NCBI RefSeq assembly: GCF_018402175.1 | Contig: NZ_JAGYJK010000018.1 | Location: 124,001 to 188,000 of the forward strand | Direction: 5' to 3' | Length of the DNA: 64,000 nucleotides | Source of the DNA: Yoonia sp. | Lineage (GTDB): Bacteria; Pseudomonadota; Alphaproteobacteria; Rhodobacterales; Rhodobacteraceae | In this document: piece by piece, positions 49,007-60,364 of the stretch | Layout of the letters: the number at the start of each line of letters is the position of its first letter | How positions within the stretch are numbered: the stretch's first letter is position 1 | The notes under the pieces: model-generated | Seen by the model: the letters and a program-made list of their open reading frames with translations, nothing else | Told to the model about the DNA's origin: nothing | Databases searched by the model: none | Position numbers and translations under genes: made by a program

Positions 49007-49441
49007 CTAGTGCCCCATGATCATTCCTTCGAGCGCGTCTTTTTCCATCGACAATTCCGACAGGCGTGCCTTGACCACGTCGCCAATGGAAATCAGGCCG
49101 ATCATCGTGCCATTGTCCATCACCGGCAGGTGGCGGAACCGGCCTTCGGTCATCATCTGTAGCACCAGGTCGGCGCTGTCGGCGGTGGTGCAGGTGGTCA
49201 GCTTGGCGGTCATCACCTCTGACACGGGCGCAGATAGGCAGGACACGCCGCGTTTGCCCAATTCGCGCACGATGTCGCGTTCCGACAGGATACCGTCCAG
49301 CGTGATACCATCCGCCGACACAACGACCGTCCCGATCCGGTTTTGTGACAACAGCGTCACAGCATCGGTCACCATATCGGTCGGCTTGACCGAGACAACA
49401 CCCATATCGGCTTTGGATTTCAGGATTTGTCCGACGATCAT
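49007..49441 (-). CDS. CBS domain-containing protein
   Basis: A 144-residue protein made of a pair of CBS domains (VVSVKPTDMVTDAVTLLSQNRIGTVVVSADGITLDGILSERDIVREL and KLTTCTTADSADLVLQMMTEGRFRHLPVMDNGTMIGLISIGDVVKARL). Such stand-alone pairs bind adenosine nucleotides or NAD and act as energy sensors for a partner protein; no partner is evident here. The start at 49441 (MIVGQILKSK) has GGGGGGAC before it. It lies between coaD and the LysR gene on the same strand. Confidence 0.92.
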   Translation of the reverse strand: MIVGQILKSKADMGVVSVKPTDMVTDAVTLLSQNRIGTVVVSADGITLDGILSERDIVRELGKRGVSCLSAPVSEVMTAKLTTCTTADSADLVLQMMTEGRFRHLPVMDNGTMIGLISIGDVVKARLSELSMEKDALEGMIMGH

Positions 49442-49478
49442 GATGTGTCCCCCCATGCGCTGACGATGCTTCAGCCTG

Positions 49479-50381
49479 TCAAACCGCAGGCGCATCTGTC
49501 AAGCACGCGATACGTTCCAGCCGCGCCACCTCGGCCACCAGCCCCGCGCTCAGTGCTGCGGCAACCCGCGTCAGCCGGTCAGATTGCCGCGCCGATTTGT
49601 GCCGTACCAGATAAAACGACCGCGTCAGGGCGATGTCATCGGTCAGGATGCGCCGTAATTCGGGCGCAAAGGGCAGCGCGAAATCATGCACGATGCCCAC
49701 ACCCGCCGCGCGGATCATCTGCAATTGCACGGCGACAGAATTGGACGCAAGCTGCACCCCCCCTGCCCCCAAGGCCCCCAGATAATCCAGTTCCTTGTCA
49801 AAGATCATGTCGGGGATATAACCCACGACAGGCCGCCCGCGCAGATCATCCAGCGTTTTGGCAGGGGGCGCATCGGCGCGCATCGCCAGATGCAGCTGGT
49901 AATCGGTGATCTTTTGCACGATCAGCTGGCCTGCGGCGGGCGGGCTGACAGTGATCGCCATATCCGCCTCGCGCCGCGACAGGTTGACGACGCGGGGCAA
50001 GGCCAGCACCTGCATTTCCAGATCGGGATTGTCGCGTTGCAGCGCCGCACAGACCTGCGGCAGCAGGAAATTGGCCACACCGTCAGGCGCACCGATGCGG
50101 ATCTGGCCGGTCAGCGCCGTGGCCCCGCCACGCGATTCCTCGATCGCCAGCGCGAATTGCGTTTCGGCATCGGCGGCACGGTCGCGCAAACGTTCGCCCA
50201 GATCGGTCAGCGCATAGCCTTGCGGCGATTTCACGAACAAAGCCGCCCCAAGGCTGCGTTCCAGCCGCGTGATCCGGCGGCCAAGGGTGGCCGGGTCCAT
50301 TTTCGTCAGCGGGGCTGCCGCGGACAGGCTTTCCATCCGCGCAACGGCCAGAAACACCCGCATGTCATCCCAATTATCCAT
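49479..50381 (-). CDS. LysR-type transcriptional regulator next to the valine-degradation genes
   Basis: A 300-residue LysR-family protein. The helix-turn-helix reads MDNWDDMRVFLAVARMESLSAAAPLTKMDPATLGRRITRLERSLGAALFVKSPQGYALTDLGERL, followed by a substrate-binding domain (IRIGAPDGVANFLLPQVCAALQRDNPDLEMQVLAL...). It is divergent from mmsA, with 95 bp between starts, a typical arrangement for regulator and target. A perfect 12-bp palindrome (50389-50400) lies between them. ATG 50381 has AGGA upstream; a start four codons earlier inside the palindrome is possible. Target genes and effector are inferred from position only. Confidence 0.9.
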   Translation of the reverse strand: MDNWDDMRVFLAVARMESLSAAAPLTKMDPATLGRRITRLERSLGAALFVKSPQGYALTDLGERLRDRAADAETQFALAIEESRGGATALTGQIRIGAPDGVANFLLPQVCAALQRDNPDLEMQVLALPRVVNLSRREADMAITVSPPAAGQLIVQKITDYQLHLAMRADAPPAKTLDDLRGRPVVGYIPDMIFDKELDYLGALGAGGVQLASNSVAVQLQMIRAAGVGIVHDFALPFAPELRRILTDDIALTRSFYLVRHKSARQSDRLTRVAAALSAGLVAEVARLERIACLTDAPAV

Positions 50382-50388
50382 TATGTCC

Positions 50389-50400
50389 TGCATTAATGCA
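50389..50400. promoter_or_regulatory. Perfect palindrome between the LysR gene and mmsA
   Basis: TGCATTAATGCA is a perfect 12-bp palindrome directly upstream of the LysR start and 76 bp before mmsA. It is a candidate operator for the adjacent LysR protein. Confidence 0.45.
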
Positions 50401-50476
50401 AAATGATTTTGGTATATTGTCTCTTTTACAGACAAAAACGCAAGCCTATAGTCCCCCAAACCCAATGGAGGATGCT

Positions 50477-51976
50477 ATGCAGGAACTGACCCATTACATC
50501 GGCGGCGCACATGTCAAAGGCACGTCGGGCCGCTTTGCCGATGTCTATAACCCCGCAACCGGCGAAGTGCAGGCGCGCGTGCCACTGGCCAATGCCGCCG
50601 AGATGGACAAGGCCGTACAGATCGCCGCCGAGGCGCAGCCCAAATGGGCCAAGGTCAATCCCCAACGCCGCGCGCGGGTGATGATGGCCTTTGTCGGCCT
50701 GCTGAACCGCGACATGGACAAGCTGGCCGAGGCGTTAAGCCGTGAACATGGCAAGACCATCCCCGACGCCAAGGGCGATGTCGTGCGCGGCCTCGAAGTT
50801 GTCGAATATTGCATCGGCGCGCCACAGCTGCTGAAAGGTGAATTCACCGACAGCGCCGGCCCCGGCATTGATATGTATTCGATGAAACAGGCGCTGGGTG
50901 TCACCGCCGGCATCACGCCGTTCAACTTTCCCGCGATGATCCCGATGTGGATGTTCGCCCCCGCGATTGCCTGCGGCAATGCGTTTATCCTCAAACCCTC
51001 CGAGCGTGACCCGTCTGTGCCCTTGATGCTGGCCGAACTGATGGAAGAAGCGGGCCTGCCCAAAGGTATCCTGCAGGTCGTCAATGGCGATAAAGAAGCG
51101 GTGGATGCGATCCTTGACCATGACGTGATCCAGTCGATCGGTTTCGTCGGGTCCACCCCCATCGCGGAATATATCTATGGCCGCGGCTGCGCCAACGGCA
51201 AGCGCGTGCAATGTTTCGGCGGTGCCAAGAACCACATGATCATCATGCCCGATGCCGATATGGACCAGGCCGCCGATGCGCTGATCGGGGCCGGTTACGG
51301 TGCGGCCGGCGAACGCTGCATGGCGATTTCGGTCGCTGTTCCCGTGGGCGAGGAAACCGCCGACCGCTTGATCGCAAAACTGGTCCCCCGCATCGAGGCG
51401 CTGAAGGTCGGCCCCTATACATCGGGCAATGACGTCGATTACGGCCCTGTCGTGACCGCCGCCGCCAAGGCCAATATCCTCAAACTGATCGAAAGCGGCG
51501 TGGCTCAAGGGGCCGATCTGGTTGTCGATGGCCGCGATTTCAAATTGCAGGGTTACGAGGATGGTTTCTTTGTCGGCCCGCATCTGTTTGACCGCGTGAC
51601 CAAGGACATGGACATCTATACCAAGGAAATCTTTGGCCCCGTCCTGTCCGTCGTGCGCGCCCAAAACTATGAAGAGGCTTTGGGTCTGGCGATGGACCAT
51701 GAATATGGCAATGGTACCGCGATTTTCACCCGCGACGGCGACGCCGCGCGCGATTTCGCCAACCGGATCAATATCGGCATGGTCGGCATCAACGTGCCGA
51801 TCCCGGTACCTTTGGCCTATCACACCTTTGGCGGCTGGAAGAAATCCATGTTCGGCGATCTGAACCAGCATGGGCCGGATGCGTTCAAATTCTACACCCG
51901 CACCAAGACGATCACATCGCGCTGGCCATCGGGAATCAAGGACGGCAGCGCCTTTTCCATCCCGCTGATGGAATGA
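50477..51976 (+). CDS. mmsA: Methylmalonate-semialdehyde dehydrogenase (CoA-acylating)
   Basis: Converts methylmalonate semialdehyde to propionyl-CoA at the end of valine (and thymine, inositol) breakdown. The 499-residue aldehyde dehydrogenase shows the MMSDH sequence: LTHYIGGAHVKGTSGRFADVYNPATGEV, GVTAGITPFNFPAMIPMWMFAPAIACGNAFILKPSERDPS, GFVGSTPIAEYIY, the nucleophile Cys in GAAGERCMAIS near residue 281, and INVPIPVPLAYHTFGGWKKSMFGDLNQHG. The ATG at 50477 follows GGAGG. It heads a valine catabolism set with the three genes that follow. Confidence 0.97.
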   Translation: MQELTHYIGGAHVKGTSGRFADVYNPATGEVQARVPLANAAEMDKAVQIAAEAQPKWAKVNPQRRARVMMAFVGLLNRDMDKLAEALSREHGKTIPDAKGDVVRGLEVVEYCIGAPQLLKGEFTDSAGPGIDMYSMKQALGVTAGITPFNFPAMIPMWMFAPAIACGNAFILKPSERDPSVPLMLAELMEEAGLPKGILQVVNGDKEAVDAILDHDVIQSIGFVGSTPIAEYIYGRGCANGKRVQCFGGAKNHMIIMPDADMDQAADALIGAGYGAAGERCMAISVAVPVGEETADRLIAKLVPRIEALKVGPYTSGNDVDYGPVVTAAAKANILKLIESGVAQGADLVVDGRDFKLQGYEDGFFVGPHLFDRVTKDMDIYTKEIFGPVLSVVRAQNYEEALGLAMDHEYGNGTAIFTRDGDAARDFANRINIGMVGINVPIPVPLAYHTFGGWKKSMFGDLNQHGPDAFKFYTRTKTITSRWPSGIKDGSAFSIPLME

Positions 51977-51983
51977 ACTTGAC

Positions 51984-52008
51984 GGCAAGGGCGCAAGCCG
52001 CCCTTGCC
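51984..52008. terminator. Hairpin between mmsA and the acyl-CoA dehydrogenase gene
   Basis: GGCAAGGGCG / CGCCCTTGCC, a perfect 10-bp stem with a 5-base loop, begins 7 bases after the mmsA stop. There is no T-run, so it is a weak terminator or an mRNA-stabilising hairpin rather than a full stop. Confidence 0.5.
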
Positions 52009-52030
52009 AAACCACCCGCAGGCGCGCAAT

Positions 52031-52050
52031 AATTAAACGTTCGTTCATTT
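52031..52050. promoter_or_regulatory. Imperfect palindrome upstream of the acyl-CoA dehydrogenase gene
   Basis: AATTAAACG-TT-CGTTCATTT has 9-base arms with two mismatches. Such CGTTCA half-sites are typical of TetR-family operators that control acyl-CoA metabolism. It is 18 bp before the start codon. The protein that binds is not in the window. Confidence 0.4.
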
Positions 52051-52068
52051 CTTGCTGGGAGAGGCATC

Positions 52069-53205
52069 ATGGACTTTGCGCTGACCGAGGAACAATCCGC
52101 AATTTTCGACATGGCGCTGGCCTTCGGGCAAGAGCATATCGCGCCCTTTGCCCGCGACTGGGACGCTGCGGGCACGATCCCCAAAGACCTCTGGCCGAAA
52201 CTGGCCGAACTTGGGTTCGGCGGGCTTTATGTCTCCGAGGACAGCGGCGGCGCGGGCCTGTCCCGTCTTGACGCGACACTGGTGTTCGAGGCGTTGTCAT
52301 ACTCCTGCGCATCCGTGGCTGCGTTTTTATCAATCCACAACATGTGCGCGCGGATGATCGACAGCTATGGGTCCGATGATCTGAAGGCGCGCATCCTGCC
52401 GCGCGCCTTGTCGATGGACCTGATCTTGTCCTATTGCCTGACCGAACCCGGCTCTGGCTCTGACGCCGCAGCGTTGAAAACCCGCGCCACCCGCAGCAAT
52501 GAAAATTACCTGCTGACCGGCACCAAGGCGTTCATTTCCGGCGGTGGCTATTCGGACGCTTATATCGTCATGGCCCGCACCGGCGAGGCTGGCCCCAAGG
52601 GGATCAGCGCGATTTTGGTGGACTCCGACGCCCCCGGCCTGTCCTTTGGCGGGCTCGAGGATAAAATGGGCTGGCGGTCACAACCCACGCGGCAGGTGCA
52701 GATGGATGATTGCGTCACACCTTTGGGCAATCTTTTGGGCACCGAAGGTCAGGGCTTCCGCTATGCCATGGCAGGGCTGGACGGCGGGCGGCTGAATATC
52801 GCGGCCTGTTCCATCGGGGCTGCGCAATGCGCACTGGACCAGACGCTGGCCTATATGAAAGATCGCAAGGCGTTTGGCCAATCGCTCGACCAGTTTCAGG
52901 GTCTGCAATTCCGGCTGGCCGATGCGGAAATCGCGCTGCAATCGGCACGGACCTTCCTGCGGCAAGCGGCATGGAAGCTGGACACAGGGGCTGCGGATGC
53001 GACGAAATTCTGCGCCATGGCAAAAAAGCTTTGCACCGAAACCGGCAGCATGGTGGCCGATCAATGCCTGCAATTGCACGGCGGCTATGGCTATCTGGCC
53101 GATTACGGGATCGAGAAAATCGTGCGCGACCTGCGGGTGCATCAGATATTGGAAGGCACGAACGAGATCATGCGCCTGATCACCGCGCGCCAGATGATCC
53201 GATGA
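52069..53205 (+). CDS. Acyl-CoA dehydrogenase (probable isobutyryl-CoA dehydrogenase)
   Basis: A 378-residue flavoprotein that introduces a double bond into acyl-CoA. FAD- and substrate-binding blocks are YCLTEPGSGSDAAALKTRA, TGTKAFISGGGYSDAYIVMART, AFGQSLDQFQGLQFRLADAEI and LQLHGGYGYLADYGIEKIVRDLRVHQILEGTNEIMRLI, in which Glu362 of ILEGTNE is the catalytic base in the usual position. The neighbours (mmsA, a 3-hydroxyisobutyryl-CoA hydrolase-like gene and mmsB) point to isobutyryl-CoA from valine as substrate. The stop overlaps the next start by 4 bases. Confidence 0.93.
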   Translation: MDFALTEEQSAIFDMALAFGQEHIAPFARDWDAAGTIPKDLWPKLAELGFGGLYVSEDSGGAGLSRLDATLVFEALSYSCASVAAFLSIHNMCARMIDSYGSDDLKARILPRALSMDLILSYCLTEPGSGSDAAALKTRATRSNENYLLTGTKAFISGGGYSDAYIVMARTGEAGPKGISAILVDSDAPGLSFGGLEDKMGWRSQPTRQVQMDDCVTPLGNLLGTEGQGFRYAMAGLDGGRLNIAACSIGAAQCALDQTLAYMKDRKAFGQSLDQFQGLQFRLADAEIALQSARTFLRQAAWKLDTGAADATKFCAMAKKLCTETGSMVADQCLQLHGGYGYLADYGIEKIVRDLRVHQILEGTNEIMRLITARQMIR

Positions 53206-54221
53206 CTGACATCATCATCCGCAAGGACGGGCGCGCGGGGCTGATCACGCTGAACCGGCCCAAGGCGCTGAACGCGCTGACATGGGACATGTGTCTGGCG
53301 ATCGAGGCAGCACTGGACGACTGGCTCACGGACCATCACGTTGAGCTGATCCTGATCGACGGCGTAGGGGATCGCGCCTTTTGTTCGGGTGGCGATATCG
53401 CCGATATGTATGCCAGCGCCAGACGCGGCGATTTCAGCTATGGCCAGCGGTTCTGGCGCGACGAATACCGGCTGAACCGGAAAATCCACCATTATCCCAA
53501 ACCCATCGTGACCTTCCTGCACGGGTTCACCATGGGGGGCGGTGTCGGTATCGGCTGCCACGCCAGCCACCGGATCGTGGACGCGTCCAGCCGGATCGCC
53601 ATGCCCGAATGCAGCATCGGGCTGGTGCCGGATGTGGGCGGGTCACTGATCCTTGCACGCGCGCGGGGCTATCTGGGAACCTATCTGGGGCTGACCGGCG
53701 ACAGGATGGATGCGGGCGACGCGATCTACGCCGGTTTCGCCGACCATTTCATCCCCGCGCAATACTGGGACGCACTGAAATCGGTCCTGATCACAACAGG
53801 CACTGTCACCGCGATCAAACCAACCCCACCACCACCCAGCCGCCTGAAAGACTGGCAAAGGGCCATCGACACCGCCTTTTGCACGCCGGACCTGCCCGAT
53901 ATCCGCGCGCGGCTGGCGGAAGGTGGTATGCTGGCAGACCATGCGCTGCCGCTGCTGGATTATAACGCGCCGCTGGCCATGGCCGTGGCGGCACGGATCA
54001 TCGCAGCGGTCAGGCGCGACCCGCGGATCGAAACCGCGCTGGACCATGAATTCCGCTATACGTTCCGCTGCGCAGCACAGGGCGATTTCATCGAAGGCAT
54101 CCGCGCCGCGATCATCGACCGCGACCGCAGCCCGCGCTGGCAAAATTACACAGACGACGACATCACCGCGATGACCGCCCCTTTGGGCAAGGACGCATTG
54201 ATCTGGGAGGATGCAGCATGA
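53202..54221 (+). CDS. Enoyl-CoA hydratase/isomerase family protein, probable 3-hydroxyisobutyryl-CoA hydrolase
   Basis: A 339-residue crotonase-fold enzyme, longer than hydratases (about 260), as for HIBYL-CoA hydrolases. Typical blocks are GVGDRAFCSGGDIADMYASARRGD, KPIVTFLHGFTMGGGVGIGCHASHRIV and FAMPE-like SRIAMPECSIGLVPDVGGSLILARARG, with the catalytic Glu in MPE and Asp in PDVGG. The hydrolysis of 3-hydroxyisobutyryl-CoA fits between the acyl-CoA dehydrogenase and mmsB in valine breakdown. A separate hydratase for methacrylyl-CoA is not seen here. The ATG at 53202 overlaps the previous stop; an open frame extends further upstream inside the previous gene. Confidence 0.88.
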   Translation: MTDIIIRKDGRAGLITLNRPKALNALTWDMCLAIEAALDDWLTDHHVELILIDGVGDRAFCSGGDIADMYASARRGDFSYGQRFWRDEYRLNRKIHHYPKPIVTFLHGFTMGGGVGIGCHASHRIVDASSRIAMPECSIGLVPDVGGSLILARARGYLGTYLGLTGDRMDAGDAIYAGFADHFIPAQYWDALKSVLITTGTVTAIKPTPPPPSRLKDWQRAIDTAFCTPDLPDIRARLAEGGMLADHALPLLDYNAPLAMAVAARIIAAVRRDPRIETALDHEFRYTFRCAAQGDFIEGIRAAIIDRDRSPRWQNYTDDDITAMTAPLGKDALIWEDAA

Positions 54222-55084
54222 AAATCGGCTTTATCGGGCTTGGCAATATGGGCGGGCCAATGGCCGCCAACCTTGCGCGCGACCACGCGGTGACCGGCTT
54301 TGACCCCGTGGCACAGCCCGCTGGCCTGACCCTGGCCGCCAGCGCGGCAATGGCCGCGCAAGACGCCGATGTGGTGATCACCATGCTGCCCGACGGCGCT
54401 ATCCTGCGGGCCGTCGCAGCAGAACTCCATCCCGCGATGAAACCGGGGGCGATACATCTGGATTGCTCGACCGTCGATGTGGACAGCGCGCGCGCCGTCG
54501 CAGCACAGGCCACAGCCCACGGGCTGCACGCCATCGACGCGCCGGTTTCTGGCGGGATCGGGGGCGCCACAAACGGCACGCTGACCTTCATGGCCGGCGG
54601 CCCCCTGCCCGCGTTCGAGGCGGTCGCACCGCTTTTCGCGATCATGGGGCAAAAGGCCGTGCATTGCGGGGCGGCGGGCAACGGGCAGGCCGCGAAAATC
54701 TGCAACAACATGATCCTCGGCGTGACGATGATCGCCACCTGCGAAGCTTTCGCGCTGGCCGATAAACTCGGGCTGGACCGGCAGGCGATGTTTGATGTGG
54801 TCAGCACCTCCTCGGGCGCGTCATGGTCGATGACCAGCTACTGCCCCGCCCCCGGCATCGGCCCTGTCAGCCCCGCCGACAACGGCTATCAACCCGGTTT
54901 TGCCGCGGAACTGATGCTCAAGGACCTGCGGCTGAGCCAGCAAGCCGCCGAAGCGGCCGCAGCCGACACGCCACTGGGCCACGCCGCCACCGCGCTCTAC
55001 GCGGAATTCGTCGAAACCGAGGACGGGCGCGGCAAAGACTTTTCTGCCATGCTGCCCCGGTTCGAAACACGCCAGCGCCCATAA
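54218..55084 (+). CDS. mmsB: 3-Hydroxyisobutyrate dehydrogenase
   Basis: Oxidises 3-hydroxyisobutyrate to methylmalonate semialdehyde, which is the substrate of mmsA. The 288-residue protein has the Rossmann motif MKIGFIGLGNMGGPMAANLA, the substrate-binding DAPVSGGIGGATNGTLTFMAGG, and the catalytic Lys in HCGAAGNGQAAKICNNMILG near residue 167. It starts in the stop of the hydrolase gene (ATGA) and is the last gene of the set. A dispersed repeat follows its stop. Confidence 0.96.
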   Translation: MKIGFIGLGNMGGPMAANLARDHAVTGFDPVAQPAGLTLAASAAMAAQDADVVITMLPDGAILRAVAAELHPAMKPGAIHLDCSTVDVDSARAVAAQATAHGLHAIDAPVSGGIGGATNGTLTFMAGGPLPAFEAVAPLFAIMGQKAVHCGAAGNGQAAKICNNMILGVTMIATCEAFALADKLGLDRQAMFDVVSTSSGASWSMTSYCPAPGIGPVSPADNGYQPGFAAELMLKDLRLSQQAAEAAAADTPLGHAATALYAEFVETEDGRGKDFSAMLPRFETRQRP

Positions 55085-55110
55085 CTTCTTATTTCCAAAA
55101 ATACTCTCGC
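55085..55110 (+). repeat. Post-stop dispersed repeat, copy after mmsB
   Basis: CTTCTTATTTCCAAAAATAC followed by TCTCGC, directly after the mmsB stop. It differs from the moeA copy by one base in 26. Confidence 0.7.
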
Positions 55111-55186
55111 GCGACGCGCCAGCGCCATCCCAAAGGATGGCGCTGTTCCTATTCCGCCGCCACCTTGCGCGGTGTCAGCATCGGTT

Positions 55187-58012
<2,826 letters not shown>

Positions 58013-58075
58013 GGGTCATCCCTCGTCCAAGCTTTGCACATAAGCCGACAGGCGCGCCGGTCCAATGGCTTTCCG

Positions 58076-58090
58076 GAACATTCATAGAAC
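58076..58090. promoter_or_regulatory. SOS box (LexA operator) of uvrA
   Basis: GAAC-ATTCATA-GAAC, the same GAAC-N7-GAAC form as before lexA, 63 bp before the uvrA start codon on the minus strand. uvrA is a classical SOS gene. Confidence 0.88.
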
Positions 58091-58160
58091 ATTTACAGAT
58101 TTATTTGCAAGCACGGCTGAAGGCGCGGCATGCAACTGGCAAGCCGCGCCTTTGGCAGGG

Positions 58161-58186
58161 GTAAGGTGGGTCTGGACCCACCCTAC
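58161..58186. repeat. Interspersed 26-bp hairpin repeat, copy 3 (3' end of lpd)
   Basis: Arms GTAAGGTGGGTC and GACCCACCCTAC around TG, with one mismatch that becomes a G-U pair in the minus-strand transcript. It lies 3 bp after the lpd stop codon. The sequence differs from copies 1 and 2 at three positions. Confidence 0.75.
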
Positions 58187-58189
58187 GGG

Positions 58190-59584
58190 TCACATGTGGA
58201 TCACGCGGTCGTAAGCATCCAGCACGCTTTCATGCATCATTTCCGACAGGGTCGGATGCGGGAAAACGGTGTTCATCAGGTCTTCTTCGGTGGTTTCCAG
58301 CTGTCGGCCGATGACATAGCCCTGGATCAGTTCAGTCACTTCCGCCCCGACCATATGCGCGCCCAGCAATTCGCCTGTCTTGGCGTCGAACACGGTCTTG
58401 ATCAGACCTTCGGGTTCGCCCAAGGCCACGGCCTTGCCGTTGCCGATAAAGGGGAACTTGCCCACCTTGACAGTATAGCCGAGTTCCTTGGCCTTCGCCT
58501 CGGTATATCCCACTGACGCCACCTGCGGATGGCAATAGGTACAGCCTGCGATGCTTTCGGGTTTGACCGGATGGGCGTGCTTGCCTGCGATCAGGTCGGC
58601 GACCATCACACCTTCATGGCTGGCCTTATGCGCGAGCCACGGCGCGCCCGCGATATCGCCGATGGCATAAAGCCCCTCGACCCCCGTGCGGCAATATTCA
58701 TCGGTCACCACATGGGTCCGGTCGATGGTGACGCCCAAAGCCTCTAGCCCCAGCCCTTCGGTATTGCCGACGATACCGACGGCGCTGATCACGGTGTCGA
58801 ACTCCCGGATCTCTACCTTGCCGCCGGTTTCGATATGGGCGGTTACCTTGTCCTTGGCGCGGTCAAGCTGTTTGACCGTTGCCTTTTCCATGATCACCAT
58901 GCCCTGCTTGACGAATTGCTTTTTGGCAAAGGCGCTGATTTCGGCATCCTCGACAGGCAGCACGCGGTCCATCACCTCGACCACGGTGGTTTCTGCACCC
59001 AAGGTGTTGTAAAAGCTTGCAAATTCGATCCCGATGGCGCCCGACCCGATCACCAGCAGTTTTTTGGGCATATGCGGCGGGACCAGCGCGTGGCGGTAGG
59101 ACCAGACACGGTCGCCATCTGCCTCCAGTCCCGGCAGGTTGCGCGCGCGGGCACCCGTGGCCAGCACGATGTTCTTGGCGGTCAGTTCCTCGGTGCCGGT
59201 TTCGGTTTTCACCGTTACCTTGCCCTTGGCGGGGATCGTCGCCTCGCCCATGATGACAGTGACCTTGTTTTTCTTGAGCAGATGCTTGACGCCGCCTTCC
59301 ATCTGCTTGGCCACACCGCGCGAGCGCTTGACCACGGCATCCAGATCATAGCTGACCTTTTCCACGCTCAGGCCGAATTCCTTGGCGCGGTGCATCAGGT
59401 GGAACACTTCGGAGGATCGCAGCATCGCCTTGGTCGGGATACAGCCCCAGTTCAAACAGATGCCGCCCAGATTTTCACGCTCGACCACCACAACATTCAT
59501 GCCCAGCTGAGCCGCACGGATCGCGGCCACATAACCGCCGGGACCAGCCCCGATAACGATCAGATCAAAGTTTTTCGCAGCCAT
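58190..59584 (-). CDS. lpdA: Dihydrolipoyl dehydrogenase (E3)
   Basis: Flavoprotein that reoxidises dihydrolipoamide in 2-oxoacid dehydrogenase complexes and the glycine cleavage system. The 464 residues have FAD-binding DLIVIGAGPGGYVAAIRAAQLGMNVVVVE, redox disulfide Cys43-Cys48 in GGICLNWGCIPTKAML, NAD-binding LLVIGSGAIGIEFASFYNTLGAETTVVE, GLYAIGDIAGAPWLAHKASHEG and the catalytic His-Glu pair in HPHPTLSEMMHESVL-type end (FPHPTLSEMMHESVLDAY). No dehydrogenase E1/E2 gene is adjacent, so this may be the copy shared by several complexes, including branched-chain 2-oxoacid dehydrogenase. Confidence 0.97.
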   Translation of the reverse strand: MAAKNFDLIVIGAGPGGYVAAIRAAQLGMNVVVVERENLGGICLNWGCIPTKAMLRSSEVFHLMHRAKEFGLSVEKVSYDLDAVVKRSRGVAKQMEGGVKHLLKKNKVTVIMGEATIPAKGKVTVKTETGTEELTAKNIVLATGARARNLPGLEADGDRVWSYRHALVPPHMPKKLLVIGSGAIGIEFASFYNTLGAETTVVEVMDRVLPVEDAEISAFAKKQFVKQGMVIMEKATVKQLDRAKDKVTAHIETGGKVEIREFDTVISAVGIVGNTEGLGLEALGVTIDRTHVVTDEYCRTGVEGLYAIGDIAGAPWLAHKASHEGVMVADLIAGKHAHPVKPESIAGCTYCHPQVASVGYTEAKAKELGYTVKVGKFPFIGNGKAVALGEPEGLIKTVFDAKTGELLGAHMVGAEVTELIQGYVIGRQLETTEEDLMNTVFPHPTLSEMMHESVLDAYDRVIHM

Positions 59585-59603
59585 CTGGCCCTCCCTGTTC
59601 AGA

Positions 59604-59625
59604 ATTAGTTGAACGTTAAACTAAT
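59604..59625. promoter_or_regulatory. Inverted repeat upstream of lpd
   Basis: ATTAGTT (59604-59610) and AACTAAT (59619-59625) are perfect 7-bp arms around an 8-base spacer, about 20 bp before the lpd start codon on the minus strand. It is AT-rich and overlaps the expected promoter or leader, so it is a candidate operator. The binding protein is unknown. Confidence 0.45.
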
Positions 59626-59684
59626 TTGGCGGCGACCTCCAGTGACCTTGCGTCATATCAGCTATCGCGCAGATGCAAGACAGC

Positions 59685-60266
59685 TCAGGCCGGTTTTTCC
59701 TGCAAGGCGCGCAGGGCAAACCCATATCCGCCCGCATCCAGAAACGCCTGTTCAGCAGGGCTGGTGCGCCGCCCAAGGGCCGCGTTGCGATAAGGAAAGC
59801 GCCCAAAATCGCGGATGATCCGGCGATGCGCGCGGGCATGGTCGCGGTTGCTGTCGCCGGTTTCGGGCATCCGTGAATGGATCAGCCGGACGGCGCGGTC
59901 CTGATCGGACAGGGTTTCGGAATGCATCAGCGGCAGATAGAAAAACTGGCGCGCGGGTTCTGCGATTTTCATGTCCCAATTGCGGTCAATCGCCATCTTG
60001 GCGGCAGCCAGACCCAGAAAATCGGTCGAAAACGCCTTGGCCGTGTCGCGGAACATGTTACGCGGGAATTGATCGGTCAGGATGATATAGGCCAGCGTGC
60101 CGGTCGCATGGGTTAACCACAGCCCCAACGACCCTTCGGTCGCGTCCTGCCATGTCTGTTCGAAACGGTCACGGATCAGGGCATCAAAATCCGGATCGGA
60201 TTTGTACCAATCCGCTGGGGAACATTCATCAAGCCAGAAGGCCAGAACCTCGTCTTCGCGCGTCAC
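59685..60266 (-). CDS. DUF924 family protein
   Basis: A 193-residue all-helical protein of the DUF924 family: DEVLAFWLDECSPADWYKSDPDFDALIRDRFEQTWQDATEG, LAYIILTDQFPRNMFRDTAKAFSTD and YLPLMHSETLSDQDRAVRLI...FGRFPYRNAALGR are the conserved blocks. Function is unknown; some members look like TPR-fold proteins. The GTG at 60266 was preferred because GGGGGACGGG precedes it and homology starts just after; a TTG start 21 codons further upstream is the alternative. It lies between the MFS gene and lpd, all on the minus strand. Confidence 0.87.
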   Translation of the reverse strand: MTREDEVLAFWLDECSPADWYKSDPDFDALIRDRFEQTWQDATEGSLGLWLTHATGTLAYIILTDQFPRNMFRDTAKAFSTDFLGLAAAKMAIDRNWDMKIAEPARQFFYLPLMHSETLSDQDRAVRLIHSRMPETGDSNRDHARAHRRIIRDFGRFPYRNAALGRRTSPAEQAFLDAGGYGFALRALQEKPA

Positions 60267-60364
60267 TGTCCCGTCCCCCGCTGATGCTGTCCCTCGGATC
60301 AAAGGAACAGACAAATCGTGATCTGACAAGAGCTTCGTGGCAAGAGCCGCCGAATTCGCGTGAC

